Assembly (NCBI GenBank): GCA_041500225.1
Contig: JBGQLV010000006.1
Coordinates: forward strand, 1 to 64,000
Direction: 5' to 3'
Origin: 0-14-3-00-41-53 sp041500225
GTDB lineage: Bacteria; Nitrospirota; Thermodesulfovibrionia; Thermodesulfovibrionales; SM23-35
Length of the DNA stretch: 64,000 bases
Positions 15,150 through 24,677 of this stretch are shown piece after piece; position 1 is the stretch's first letter; each line of letters opens with the position of its first letter. Below the pieces are notes generated by a model that made no database searches, had not been told where the DNA came from, and saw only the letters and a list, made by a program, of their open reading frames with translations. Made by a program: the position numbers and the translations under genes.

Positions 15150-16406
15150 ATGAATCGGGTTGTTGTTACAGGTATCGGTGCTGTTAGTCCTCTTGGAAAT
15201 TCATTTAATGAATCCTGGGAGGCAACAAAGGCAGGACTATCAGGCATAGCGCCTGTAGCAAAATTTGATGTCTCTGATGTAGGTTGGAAAGTCGCAGGTG
15301 AATTGAAAGGATTTGATTCAGGGAAATATCTTTCTCTGAAAGAGATAAACCGTCTTGACCCTTTCGTGCATTATGCTGTTGCAGCAGCAATGATGGCGGC
15401 AGAAGATGCAGGATTGATTTCTTTTAACTCGTCACTCGTCACTCGTCACTCGTCACTCGATATGGGCGGGGTTATCATTGGTTCAAGCCGCGGTGGAATA
15501 AGCACAATAGAAAAAGAATTGCAAAGAAAGTACTTATCAGGTATTTCGCGTCATTCATCAAGAACGTCTGCCTATCTTATGTCTTCAACAACAATCAGCA
15601 TGGCCTCGTCTTATGTTGCTCAAAAACTTGGAATAAAAGGCTACTGTCTCGGCATATCCAATGCATGTGCGTCAGGCACAAGTGCAATAGGTGAAGCATA
15701 TAGATTAATCAGGTCAGGCTATCAGGGCCCTGTGCTATGTGGTGGTGCTGAGGCTCCTGTATGCAGGCTATGTATTGAAGGATATGGTTCATCGGGTGTT
15801 TTATCTAAGGTCAATAATTCCTCTGCGAGCAGGCCGTTTGACAGGACAAGGGATGGGTTTGTCCTGTCAGAAGGGGCGTGTGTCTTTGTTCTGGAAGATT
15901 ATGGGAATGCATTAAAAAGAGGTGCAAGGATATATGGGGAGATTGTAGGCTATGGGAATACAACAGATGCATTTCATCAAACAATGCCATATCCGGAAGG
16001 TGAGGCAAAGGCAATAAAGACTGCAATAGATGAGGCAGGATTGAAGCCTGGAGATATTGATTTTATTAATGCACATGGTACATCAACACCCTTAGGTGAT
16101 AAAACAGAGACTGAGGCGATAAAGCTGTCATTTGGCAATAGAGCCTATCATATCCCTGTAACTTCTGTTAAATCCGTAACAGGCCATATGCTTGCTGCAT
16201 CCGGTGCCTTTGAGGCAGCTTTTACCTTAATGAGCATGAACGAAGGAATTATCCCGCCTACTATCAACCTGAAAGAGAGAGACCCTGAATGCGATCTTGA
16301 CTATGTGACTCAGTTAAGAAGATCCGAGGTTATATTTGCTATTTCTAATTCGTTCGGTTTTGGCGGAGTAAATGCAGTGCTGGTTTTTAAAAGGCTGAAT
16401 GTCTGA
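15150..16406 (+). CDS. fabF: 3-oxoacyl-[acyl-carrier-protein] synthase II family
   Basis: A 418-residue beta-ketoacyl-ACP synthase. The catalytic triad is visible: Cys in SNACASGTSAIGEA, His in NAHGTSTPLGDKTE, and His in SVTGHMLAASGAFEA, with the glycine-rich FGFGGVNAVLVF end. It condenses malonyl-ACP with acyl-ACP in fatty acid chain elongation. Residues ~93-104 (SSLVTRHSSL) are encoded by a 7-bp tandem repeat not usual in the family. The gene stands alone and divergent from rodZ, and its 3' end overlaps the RNase Z gene by 20 bases. A role in a special polyketide-like product is possible because no acpP or fabG is adjacent. Confidence 0.85.
   Translation: MNRVVVTGIGAVSPLGNSFNESWEATKAGLSGIAPVAKFDVSDVGWKVAGELKGFDSGKYLSLKEINRLDPFVHYAVAAAMMAAEDAGLISFNSSLVTRHSSLDMGGVIIGSSRGGISTIEKELQRKYLSGISRHSSRTSAYLMSSTTISMASSYVAQKLGIKGYCLGISNACASGTSAIGEAYRLIRSGYQGPVLCGGAEAPVCRLCIEGYGSSGVLSKVNNSSASRPFDRTRDGFVLSEGACVFVLEDYGNALKRGARIYGEIVGYGNTTDAFHQTMPYPEGEAKAIKTAIDEAGLKPGDIDFINAHGTSTPLGDKTETEAIKLSFGNRAYHIPVTSVKSVTGHMLAASGAFEAAFTLMSMNEGIIPPTINLKERDPECDLDYVTQLRRSEVIFAISNSFGFGGVNAVLVFKRLNV
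15427..15459 (+). repeat. 7-bp tandem repeat (ACTCGTC)4.7 inside fabF
   Basis: Four perfect copies of ACTCGTC and a partial fifth lie inside the coding sequence. Since 7 is not a multiple of 3, gain or loss of one copy would shift the frame. Confidence 0.9.
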
Positions 16407-17364
16407 ATTCCCTCATTGCCTCATCCTCCGGGGTATCGGTATCGTTTCTGTATTTAGGTGAAAAATGCATAACAGCAAGATGTTTAACACCTGCCTCCCT
16501 CGCAATCCTTCCGGTAATATTTGCTGTAAGATGAAACCTTTCTAATGCCCTGTCCCTGTCTTTTCCCATAAAATATGCCTCGCAGTAAAGTGTGTCAGAT
16601 TCACTTACGAATTCAATAATCTTTTTAATATTTTCATCGGATATTGATACATCGGTAACATAAGAGATCTTCTGACCCTTTGTTATCTTTGCGATATCTC
16701 TAATCCCTTCAAGCTTATATCTCCTGTTAGAGACCACAAGCTCTGTATCTCCTGATCTATGCTCCCTGATAGCCTTTTTCAATTCTGAAAGCCAGGGACC
16801 GACAGGGAGTCCCATCTCCTTTAAGGAAGCCTTATTAATATTAATATGAAATTCTTCCTCGAGTGAGAAGGCGAGGCATGGTACCTGATGATCTAACTGG
16901 ATTGCCTTTATCGTAAATAGAGGCTCTCTCAAGATAATACCGCTGAATTCAGATATCTTACAGTCTATCCTTTTAAAGCAGTTTTCAGCATGGAAGCTCG
17001 ATACGATTATCTTATCTCCATTTATGCAATGGACCTCTATCTTCATCGGATATTCCTTTATAAGGTTCCATGTGTAGCCTCTGAGCTTGCCTTCTACACA
17101 GTCAGTTATATTTGATGGTCCATACACCCTCAAAGGTATCTCCCTCCTTAAAAGTGCCCTGAGAAGAGTATCAAATCCTATGAAGTGGTCTATATGTGTA
17201 TGGGTTACAAAGACATCTGTTATCTTCTGAAGGTCGCCGGGCTTGAGTCTGTGAATACTGCCTATATCGAATAAAAATGCCCTTCTTTCCCTCATTATCC
17301 TGACAAACAGGGAAGGGTCTTCAAAGGGGCTATTTACAAGACTGTGAATGAATGTAGGTTTCAT
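16387..17364 (-). CDS. rnz: Ribonuclease Z (metallo-beta-lactamase fold)
   Basis: A 325-residue protein with the metal-binding motif HTHIDH in DVFVTHTHIDHFIGFDTLL, a FLFDIGSIHRL strand before it, and later ELVVSNRRYKLEG, YVTDVSIS, YCEAYF and LAVMHFSP. RNase Z cuts the 3' trailer of tRNA precursors that lack an encoded CCA. The usual N-terminal strand carrying a G-T motif is short here, so other zinc phosphodiesterases of the ElaC class remain possible. The gene is convergent with fabF (20-base overlap). Confidence 0.82.
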   Translation of the reverse strand: MKPTFIHSLVNSPFEDPSLFVRIMRERRAFLFDIGSIHRLKPGDLQKITDVFVTHTHIDHFIGFDTLLRALLRREIPLRVYGPSNITDCVEGKLRGYTWNLIKEYPMKIEVHCINGDKIIVSSFHAENCFKRIDCKISEFSGIILREPLFTIKAIQLDHQVPCLAFSLEEEFHININKASLKEMGLPVGPWLSELKKAIREHRSGDTELVVSNRRYKLEGIRDIAKITKGQKISYVTDVSISDENIKKIIEFVSESDTLYCEAYFMGKDRDRALERFHLTANITGRIAREAGVKHLAVMHFSPKYRNDTDTPEDEAMREFRHSAF

Positions 17365-17474
17365 GAGTGATTATATCCTATTGTGATATAATAATACCAA
17401 AATCAGCAGCATATAGCGGAGGGCTTAGGGCATAGAGCCTTTACCCTTTGTTAGTGCTGTATAGCGGAGGTAAT

Positions 17475-18470
17475 ATGTCTGAGCTTAGAAAGGATCCGAT
17501 ATCCGGTCGATGGGTTATTATCTCTGTGGAAAGAGGTAAAAGACCAACGGATTTTATTTCTCCTTCCCAGAGAAAGAGGGGTGGTTTTTGCCCATTCTGT
17601 CCGGGTAACGAATATACTACACCAACAGAGATAATGGCTTTCAGACCTTCCGGCGCAAAGCCGAATTCACCGGGGTGGACATTAAGAGTTATGCCTAATA
17701 AGTTCCCGGCCCTTCAGATACAAGGAGACCTGAATAAGACAGGAGAAGGCATTTTCGATAAGATGAATGGGATAGGTGCCCATGAGGTCGTAGTGGAGAC
17801 ACCTGATCACATGCAATCTCTCTCGACGATGCCGTTGAAGGCAGTTGAGGACGTACTGTGGGCATACTATATAAGGCTTACTGATTTGAGGAAGGATAAG
17901 CGTTTTAAGTATGTACTGATATTCAAAAATGAAGGTGACGCTGCGGGTGCATCCCTTGAGCATTCCCATACCCAGTTAATCGCACTGCCAATTATTCCTA
18001 AGTTGGTAAAAGAAGAGACCGATGCAGCAAAACGTTATTATGAGTTGAAGGAGAGATGTATTTTTTGTGATGTTATTAGTCAGGAACTGGAATACAGGAA
18101 GAGGGTAATATATGAAAACTCAACGTATGTTGCACTTGCACCATTTGCACCAAGGGCCCCTTTCGAGACATGGATATTACCCAAGAAGCATGAGTCGAGC
18201 TTCTCTCCGCCGGACAAGAACTTCTCGGATCTTGCAGAAATTCTCCAGGTGATTCTGAAACAGATGGACAGGATACTCGAGGTGCCTCCTTATAATTTTG
18301 TAATACATACTTCTCCATTTTATGATGAGGTAAACGATTACTACCACTGGCATATAGAGCTTGTGCCTAAGCTGACAAAAATTGCAGGATTTGAATGGGG
18401 ATCGGGTTTTTATATTAATCCTACACCTCCGGAGGAGTCGGCCAGGTTTATGAGAGAGGCAAAGATATGA
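17475..18470 (+). CDS. galT: GalT-family nucleotidyltransferase, possibly ADP-glucose-type
   Basis: A 331-residue GalT-like HIT-superfamily enzyme. Zinc ligands appear as GFCPFCPGNE and RCIFCDV, and the active-site stretch is ASLEHSHTQLIALP; HWHIELVPK follows near the end. Classical GalT has HPH at the active site, while HSH with ASLEHSH-Q is the pattern of the ADP-glucose phosphorylase branch. The stop overlaps the start of glycogen synthase by four bases, so a role in ADP- or UDP-glucose turnover around glycogen is more likely than galactose use. GCGGAGG at 17464-17470 fixes the ATG at 17475. Confidence 0.85.
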   Translation: MSELRKDPISGRWVIISVERGKRPTDFISPSQRKRGGFCPFCPGNEYTTPTEIMAFRPSGAKPNSPGWTLRVMPNKFPALQIQGDLNKTGEGIFDKMNGIGAHEVVVETPDHMQSLSTMPLKAVEDVLWAYYIRLTDLRKDKRFKYVLIFKNEGDAAGASLEHSHTQLIALPIIPKLVKEETDAAKRYYELKERCIFCDVISQELEYRKRVIYENSTYVALAPFAPRAPFETWILPKKHESSFSPPDKNFSDLAEILQVILKQMDRILEVPPYNFVIHTSPFYDEVNDYYHWHIELVPKLTKIAGFEWGSGFYINPTPPEESARFMREAKI

Positions 18471-19951
18471 AGATACTTATTGCAACTCCTGAGGCGGTAC
18501 CTTATGTGAAGACCGGCGGCCTTGCGGATGTTGCAGGTACCTTATGGAAGGAATACAGGGGTATAAAAGAAGAGGCATATATTATCCTGCCTCTTTATAA
18601 AAAGATAAAAGAGGGTCAATCGCTGCCACTGGATACAGGTGTTAAAATAAAAGTTCCTGTTGGGGACAGGGTCATAGAGGGGAGGATATTCAGCAATAAA
18701 TCCTCATCCTATTTCATAAGGTGTGATGAATTCTTTGATAGACAGGAACTATATGGTACGCCGGCGGGAGATTATATTGATAATGCATCGAGATTTATTT
18801 TTTTCTCAAGGGGGATACTCGAGACATGTAAGGAACTGAACCTTAAGCCGGATGTAATCCACTGCAACGACTGGCAGACAGGGCTGGTACCTCTTTATCT
18901 AAAGACAATATACAGGGCTGATAAATTTTTTAAAAATACTGCTACCGTACTTACAATACACAATCTCGGATATCAGGGCCTTTTCCAATCATCAGAAATG
19001 CCCATCACAAATCTTGGTTGGGAGCTTTTCAACCCGGAGGGCATAGAATTTTACGGGCAGGTAAATTTTCTTAAGGCAGGCATTATCTCTGCAGATATCC
19101 TGAATACAGTCAGTAACACTTATGCAAAAGAAATCCTCAATAAAGAGTTCGGGTTTGGCCTTGATGGTGTGTTGCGAATGAGAGGGAAAGACCTTTACGG
19201 TGTGATAAATGGTATAGATTATAAAGAGTGGGACCCTTCGGGAGATAAGTTTATACCTGCCAATTATAGCCATGATGACATTTCAGGGAAGACGCTCTGT
19301 AAAAAGGAGCTTATGAGATCATTGTTCGGACCATTGGATGATATAAATGCCGAACGTATCCCACTTTTGGGTATGGTTGGAAGGCTTTCTGCACAGAAGG
19401 GATTAGACCTTGTTCTAAACTCTATTGATGAACTCTTGTCTTTTGGTGTAAAGCTTGTTATTCTGGGTAGGGGTGACGAAGTATTCCAAAGAAGCTTTTC
19501 AGAGGTAGCGAAAAAATATAAGGATAAGGTATCTGTCACCATCGGATTTGAAGAGACACTTGCCCACAGGATTTACGCAGGTTCTGACTTTTTTCTTATG
19601 CCATCAAGGTATGAGCCATGCGGACTCGGCCAGCTTATAGCGCTGCGATATGGGTGTATTCCTATAGCAAGAAGGACAGGCGGACCTGTGGATACTATAC
19701 AGGATTATGAACCTATGACCTCAAAAGGCACGGGTTTCCTTTTTTCTGATTACACTCCTTCTGCAATGCAGGATGCTGTTAAGAGAGCCCTTTGTGTTTA
19801 TACAGATAGGGATAAATTGCACAAGATGGTTTTAGATGGAATGAAGATGGATTTCTCATGGAGGAAATCAGCCGAAAGATATATTGAAATTTATAGATCT
19901 GCTATAAAAAAGAAGGCTTTAAAAGGTATTTCTTATGGATATAGCGTATAA
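18467..19951 (+). CDS. glgA: Glycogen synthase (ADP-glucose type)
   Basis: A 494-residue GT5 glycosyltransferase. The N-terminal KTGGLADVAGTL is the ADP-glucose binding motif; HCNDWQTGLVPLYLK and LTIHNLGYQGLF follow. The C-terminal GT-B domain has GMVGRLSAQKGLDLVL and the PSRYEPCGLGQLIALRYG motif with the catalytic Glu. It transfers glucose from ADP-glucose to growing alpha-1,4-glucan. ATGA overlap with the GalT-family gene upstream and a 17-base overlap with the sensor kinase downstream imply one transcript. Confidence 0.95.
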   Translation: MKILIATPEAVPYVKTGGLADVAGTLWKEYRGIKEEAYIILPLYKKIKEGQSLPLDTGVKIKVPVGDRVIEGRIFSNKSSSYFIRCDEFFDRQELYGTPAGDYIDNASRFIFFSRGILETCKELNLKPDVIHCNDWQTGLVPLYLKTIYRADKFFKNTATVLTIHNLGYQGLFQSSEMPITNLGWELFNPEGIEFYGQVNFLKAGIISADILNTVSNTYAKEILNKEFGFGLDGVLRMRGKDLYGVINGIDYKEWDPSGDKFIPANYSHDDISGKTLCKKELMRSLFGPLDDINAERIPLLGMVGRLSAQKGLDLVLNSIDELLSFGVKLVILGRGDEVFQRSFSEVAKKYKDKVSVTIGFEETLAHRIYAGSDFFLMPSRYEPCGLGQLIALRYGCIPIARRTGGPVDTIQDYEPMTSKGTGFLFSDYTPSAMQDAVKRALCVYTDRDKLHKMVLDGMKMDFSWRKSAERYIEIYRSAIKKKALKGISYGYSV

Positions 19952-22382
19952 ACAAAAAATTGCAGAAATAATTTTTGAAAACATCCGTGACGGCATTATA
20001 ATGCTTGACAGAAATTCTAAGATACTTGCGGTTAACAGCGCTATAGAAAAATGGACAGAAAAGCCTGTTTCTGACCTCATAGATAAAGACTGTACAGATG
20101 TATTTCATGACATTACAGGGATATGTCCACATTGTGCAGCCAAAGTGACATTTGAAACAGGTGAGGTCAATATTGTGATGCAAAAGGGCAATCATAAGGA
20201 CATTGCATATTACGCAGAGCTTTCAGCTTACCCGATAAAGGGCGATACAGGAGAGCTTACGGGATGTGTCGTATTTATTCAGGATGTAACAGAAAGGATG
20301 CTCTGTCATGAGGAGATTCTTGGCCTTTACACCGAGGTAACACAGACAAAGGAGTATCTCGAGGGGTTTATTGAGAACTCTGCAGATGCGATAATTACGT
20401 CTGATCAGGATGGTATTATTACATCATGGAACAAGGGAGCAGAGAGGATATACGGTTTTACGAAAGAAGATGCAATCGGGAAATTTTTACCTTTTGTCCC
20501 TGATTTCCTCATTGACCCTGAATATGAAATGGCTCATAGAGTAATAGATGGAGAGGTGTTAAAAGAGATAGAAACCATGAGGAAGATGAAGGATGGTACG
20601 ATTATAACAGTAAGCCTTACACTCTCTCCAATTAAAGATGCTGCAGGCAAGGTTATAGGAATCAGTTGTATATCCAGAGATATATCAAAGAAAAAACGCG
20701 TTGAGAAAGAACTTATCAGGAGGAACCAGGAGCTTTCGAGACTTTTCTTTATCAGTTCAGCAATGAGGGGCACCCTTGAACTTGACAGGTTGTTAAGAAT
20801 GGTTCTTACTGCAGTTACCATGGGCGATGGCCTCGGCTTTAACCGCGCAATCCTCTTCCTGTTTGATGAAAAAGAGAAGATATTGAAGGGGGCTGTAGGG
20901 GTAGGGCCTGCGAGCCCAGAGGAGGCATGGCAGATATGGGAGAGGCTCTCCTTAGAGAAGAAGACGCTGTCTGACATAATGCGTGATATAGAAATTGGGC
21001 CATTGAGAAAGGATTCTTTTTTTGACAGACTTAGCCGTGGTATGGAGATACCCCTATCAGAGGAAACAATTCTTACAAAGACCGCGAAAGAGAAGAAACC
21101 TTTTAATATTCAGGATGTAAAAAAAGAACCACTCTCAGATACAGTCCTGATACAGCAGCTTGGTACACATGCTTATGCTGTTTCGCCGTTGATATCGAGG
21201 GATAAGGTAATAGGTGTCCTCTGGGTTGACAACCATTTCAACAGAAGGCATATAACCGATGAAGATATGAGGTTTTTAAGCGGTTTTTCAAACCATATTA
21301 CAACAGCTATAGAGAGCGCAAGGCTTTTTGAACAGGTTGCACTTGCAGAGCAGGAGCTTGAGAATATATTTGAGTCGATATCTGATATGGTCTGCTTTAT
21401 CACCAAGGATTATGTAATAAAGAGCATCAATAAGGCTGTCAGTAAAAGATTGGGTAAACCCCATGATGAGATTATAGGGAAGAAGTGTTATGAGGTATTT
21501 CATGGGATGAGCAGCCCGTGGACAAAGTGTCCGCATCATGAAACGGTTGAGACAAAAAAGGCTTATGTCGAGGAGGTAGAGGACCATTATCTTGGTGGTA
21601 CATTCATTACCTCAAGCTCTCCGATATTTGGTACAACAGGAGAGTTTATAGGTACAGTCCATGTAATCAGGGATATAACTGAACTGAAAAACCTTCAAGA
21701 GCGGCTTATAATGACAGAAAGGATGGCTGCACTCGGAGAGGTTGCAGCAAGGGTAGCTCATGAGATAAGGAACCCCCTTGTATCTGTTGGTGGATTTGCA
21801 AGGAGACTCGAAAAGAAGTTAGACGGCAATCTGAAGGAATACGCTGATATAATTGCAAGGGAAGTCGAGAGACTCGAAGGAATACTTAATGAGATCCTCG
21901 GTTTTGTTAAAGAAACAAGGTTTGTAAAGGAAATAGTCAATCCTAATAGGCTTATAGAAGAGGTTATCTCTCTGATAAAGTCTGAGGTCGATGAAAGGGG
22001 GATAGTCATTGTCAAGGAGATTGAAGAACCGACCGAGATATATGTAGATCCTAATAGGATCAAAGAGGCACTGCTTAATATATTGTCAAATGCGGTTCAG
22101 GCTATGGGCAACAATGGTACACTATTTGTAAAAACATACGTTAAAGATAATGCCGCGGTGTTCGAGATAAAAGATACAGGCATGGGTATAGCCGGGGAAG
22201 ACCTGCCGTTTATATTTGACCCTTTCTTTACTACGAAAAAGACAGGTACCGGACTTGGCCTTACCATAACTCACAGGATTATAGAAGGTCACAAAGGGAG
22301 TATCGAGGTAGAAAGCAAGCCTGGCGCAGGAAGCATTTTCAGGGTATTTATACCATTGAATAATATAATGGATGAAAAATGA
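19935..22382 (+). CDS. Soluble multi-PAS/GAF sensor histidine kinase
   Basis: An 815-residue protein without membrane spans. It contains PAS domain 1 (~8-110, with CPHC at ~70), PAS 2 (~140-260, IITSWNKGAERIYGF), a GAF domain (~285-450), PAS 3 (~460-575, with the Cys pair in MSSPWTKCPHH), and a HisKA domain with His609 in ARVAHEIRNPLVSVGG followed by a HATPase domain (NILSNAVQAM, DTGMGI, GTGLGLTI). The Cys residues in PAS 1 and 3 might bind a cofactor. The receiver gene downstream, 22 bases away, is the likely partner. The start overlaps glgA by 17 bases. Confidence 0.92.
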   Translation: MDIAYKQKIAEIIFENIRDGIIMLDRNSKILAVNSAIEKWTEKPVSDLIDKDCTDVFHDITGICPHCAAKVTFETGEVNIVMQKGNHKDIAYYAELSAYPIKGDTGELTGCVVFIQDVTERMLCHEEILGLYTEVTQTKEYLEGFIENSADAIITSDQDGIITSWNKGAERIYGFTKEDAIGKFLPFVPDFLIDPEYEMAHRVIDGEVLKEIETMRKMKDGTIITVSLTLSPIKDAAGKVIGISCISRDISKKKRVEKELIRRNQELSRLFFISSAMRGTLELDRLLRMVLTAVTMGDGLGFNRAILFLFDEKEKILKGAVGVGPASPEEAWQIWERLSLEKKTLSDIMRDIEIGPLRKDSFFDRLSRGMEIPLSEETILTKTAKEKKPFNIQDVKKEPLSDTVLIQQLGTHAYAVSPLISRDKVIGVLWVDNHFNRRHITDEDMRFLSGFSNHITTAIESARLFEQVALAEQELENIFESISDMVCFITKDYVIKSINKAVSKRLGKPHDEIIGKKCYEVFHGMSSPWTKCPHHETVETKKAYVEEVEDHYLGGTFITSSSPIFGTTGEFIGTVHVIRDITELKNLQERLIMTERMAALGEVAARVAHEIRNPLVSVGGFARRLEKKLDGNLKEYADIIAREVERLEGILNEILGFVKETRFVKEIVNPNRLIEEVISLIKSEVDERGIVIVKEIEEPTEIYVDPNRIKEALLNILSNAVQAMGNNGTLFVKTYVKDNAAVFEIKDTGMGIAGEDLPFIFDPFFTTKKTGTGLGLTITHRIIEGHKGSIEVESKPGAGSIFRVFIPLNNIMDEK

Positions 22383-22404
22383 AATTAAGGGAGGGAGGAG
22401 TGAT

Positions 22405-22755
22405 ATGAAAATACTTGTAGTCGATGATGATCTGCACATTCAAAGGCTTTACAAAGAAGAGTTTGAAGAAGAAGGCTATGAAGTCGTCATAGCATCCAAT
22501 GGTAAAGAGGCAATAGAGCTATTTGATAGTGAGGTACCTGACATTGTCACGCTCGACATACTCTTGCCCGATGTGGACGGCATCCGTCTCCTGAGGCAGA
22601 TGAAGGAAAAGAGGCCTAAGGTACCTATTATTATGTCCACGGCATATGATTACAGGGATGATTTTGCTGTATGGGCTTCAGAGGCATATATTGTGAAGTC
22701 ATCAGACCTTGATGAGTTGAAGGCCACAATAAAGAAGATGCTGACCAAGGAATAA
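22405..22755 (+). CDS. Single-domain response regulator (CheY-like)
   Basis: A 116-residue receiver domain with the acidic pair DDD at 7-9, phospho-acceptor Asp51 in IVTLDILLPDVDG, Thr/Ser in MSTAYD and Lys in YIVKSSD. No output domain is attached, so it acts by protein contact or phosphorelay with the kinase directly upstream. GGGAGGAG precedes ATG 22405; a longer frame from 22372 overlaps the kinase end and is less likely. The stop overlaps the next start. Confidence 0.92.
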   Translation: MKILVVDDDLHIQRLYKEEFEEEGYEVVIASNGKEAIELFDSEVPDIVTLDILLPDVDGIRLLRQMKEKRPKVPIIMSTAYDYRDDFAVWASEAYIVKSSDLDELKATIKKMLTKE

Positions 22756-24677
22756 TGTCCAGGGATATCTATCTTGAAAACACACCTTTGCATGAGGCAC
22801 TGACAAAGTGGCTTAGAAAGCTTGATTCCGAAGGGATTGTTAGGCCACTCTCAGGTGAAACAATCAGGGTTATAGATTCTCTTGGAAGGATTACCGCAAA
22901 GGCAGTTATCGCAAAAATCTCCTCTCCTTTTTATCACTCATCAGCAATGGACGGTTATGCTGTAAGACATGCAGAAACCTTTGGTGCGTCAGAGAGAACT
23001 CCAAAGAAACTGAAAATAGGAGAACAGGCAGTTTATGTTGATACAGGTGACCCCATGCCTGAAAGGTTTAATGCCGTAATAATGATTGAAGATGTGAATA
23101 TAGTGGATGAGAACATTGAAATAATTTCGCCTGCAACACCATGGCAGCATGTGAGGGTGATTGGTGATGACATTGTTGCAACTGAATTAATACTTCCTGA
23201 AAATCACAGGATAAGACCAGTTGATATAGGTGCAATGCTCGCAGGTGGGCATATGGAGGTGGCGGTCAGAAGAAAGCCAAAAACAGTCATAATACCAACA
23301 GGTACAGAGATTGTAGAACCTGGCACCGATTTAAAAGAAGGAGATATTATCGAATACAACTCAAGGATCCTCGCTGGGCTTGTCTCTGAATGGGGAGGTG
23401 ATCCTGTCAGGTTCAGGATTATTCCTGACAAGATCGAAGAACTGAAAAAGGCAATACTTGATGCTTGTGGTATGGGAGATTTGATAGTTACAAATGCCGG
23501 TGCATCTACAGGTTCAGAGGATTTTACGGTAAGTGCTATCAAAGAACTCGGTGAAGTAATACTTCATGGCGTTAGTATAAAGCCCGGCAAGCCTGTTATT
23601 CTTGGATTGGTAAGGGGCAAACCCGTTCTCGGTATACCAGGCTACCCTGTATCTGCATATATAACATTTAATTTGTTTGCTAAGCCGGTCATTTACAAAT
23701 GGCAGGGACTTGAGATCGAAGAACCTGAGATACTGAGGGCAAAGATTTCAAGGCAGGTTGCATCTACCCTTGGGCAGGAGGAATTCCTGAGGGTAAAGGT
23801 AGGGAAGGTCGGTGATAATTTTATAGCAACTCCTGTCAGCCGTGGAGCAGGTATACTTATGTCTCTTGTGCGTGCTGATGGATTTGTTCGAATACCTGCC
23901 ATGTCTGAGGGTATTGGTGCAGGCACAGAGATAAATGTGGAGCTGATGAGGTCTAAAGGTGATATTGAAAATACGATTGTCTGCATCGGAAGCCATGACA
24001 ATGCCCTCGATCTGCTTGCAAATATATTAAAGAAAAGGTATCCGATATTTTCTATTTCATCAGCCCATGTAGGCTCAATGGGTGGTCTTATAGCATTAAA
24101 AAAGGGTGAAGCACATATAGCAGGAACGCACCTTCTTGACGATGAGACAGGGGAGTACAATGTATCATTTATAAAAAGACTTCTTCCTGATAAAAATATT
24201 CTGCTCATAAATCTTGTCTATAGAGAGCAAGGTCTTCTTGTACCAAAAGGAAATCCCAAAAACATAAAGGGATTTGAAGATTTAACAAGAACCGATGTTG
24301 TATTTGTTAACAGACAGGCAGGTGCAGGAACGAGGCTTCTTACAGATAAATGTTTAAGGGAGCTTGGTATATCCCCTCAAGATGTTAAAGGTTATGAGAG
24401 GGAGGAATACACACATATGGGAGTTGCATCTGCAGTGCTTACAGGGGTTGCAGACACAGGACTTGCTATTCTTGCATCTGCGAGGGCACTAAATCTTGAT
24501 TTTATTCCTGTTGCAAAAGAAAGATATGACCTTGCAATCCCTCATGAATTCTTTGAGACGGAGATGCTCCAGTGTCTTATAAAGATTATAAGGGAAGATA
24601 GTGAATTCAGGAATATGGTGATAGGACTTGGAGGATATGATGTATCAGATATGGGAAAGGTTATGTACGAAGGTTAA
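22755..24677 (+). CDS. MoeA - periplasmic-binding-like fusion (molybdopterin molybdotransferase)
   Basis: A 640-residue fusion. Residues 1-~405 are MoeA: SSAMDGYAVRH, DTGDPMPERFNAVIM, the MogA-like subdomain with PTGTEIVEPG and TNAGASTGSEDF, and PGKPVILG with GIPGYPVSAY. Residues ~410-640 are a PBP-like domain (CIGSHDNALDLLANILK, AGAGTRLLTDKCLRELG). MoeA inserts molybdate into molybdopterin; the PBP-like part of such fusions probably binds molybdate, tungstate or a similar ligand as a sensor, but that is inference. It starts in the stop codon of the receiver gene, linking cofactor synthesis to the two-component pair. Confidence 0.9.
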   Translation: MSRDIYLENTPLHEALTKWLRKLDSEGIVRPLSGETIRVIDSLGRITAKAVIAKISSPFYHSSAMDGYAVRHAETFGASERTPKKLKIGEQAVYVDTGDPMPERFNAVIMIEDVNIVDENIEIISPATPWQHVRVIGDDIVATELILPENHRIRPVDIGAMLAGGHMEVAVRRKPKTVIIPTGTEIVEPGTDLKEGDIIEYNSRILAGLVSEWGGDPVRFRIIPDKIEELKKAILDACGMGDLIVTNAGASTGSEDFTVSAIKELGEVILHGVSIKPGKPVILGLVRGKPVLGIPGYPVSAYITFNLFAKPVIYKWQGLEIEEPEILRAKISRQVASTLGQEEFLRVKVGKVGDNFIATPVSRGAGILMSLVRADGFVRIPAMSEGIGAGTEINVELMRSKGDIENTIVCIGSHDNALDLLANILKKRYPIFSISSAHVGSMGGLIALKKGEAHIAGTHLLDDETGEYNVSFIKRLLPDKNILLINLVYREQGLLVPKGNPKNIKGFEDLTRTDVVFVNRQAGAGTRLLTDKCLRELGISPQDVKGYEREEYTHMGVASAVLTGVADTGLAILASARALNLDFIPVAKERYDLAIPHEFFETEMLQCLIKIIREDSEFRNMVIGLGGYDVSDMGKVMYEG

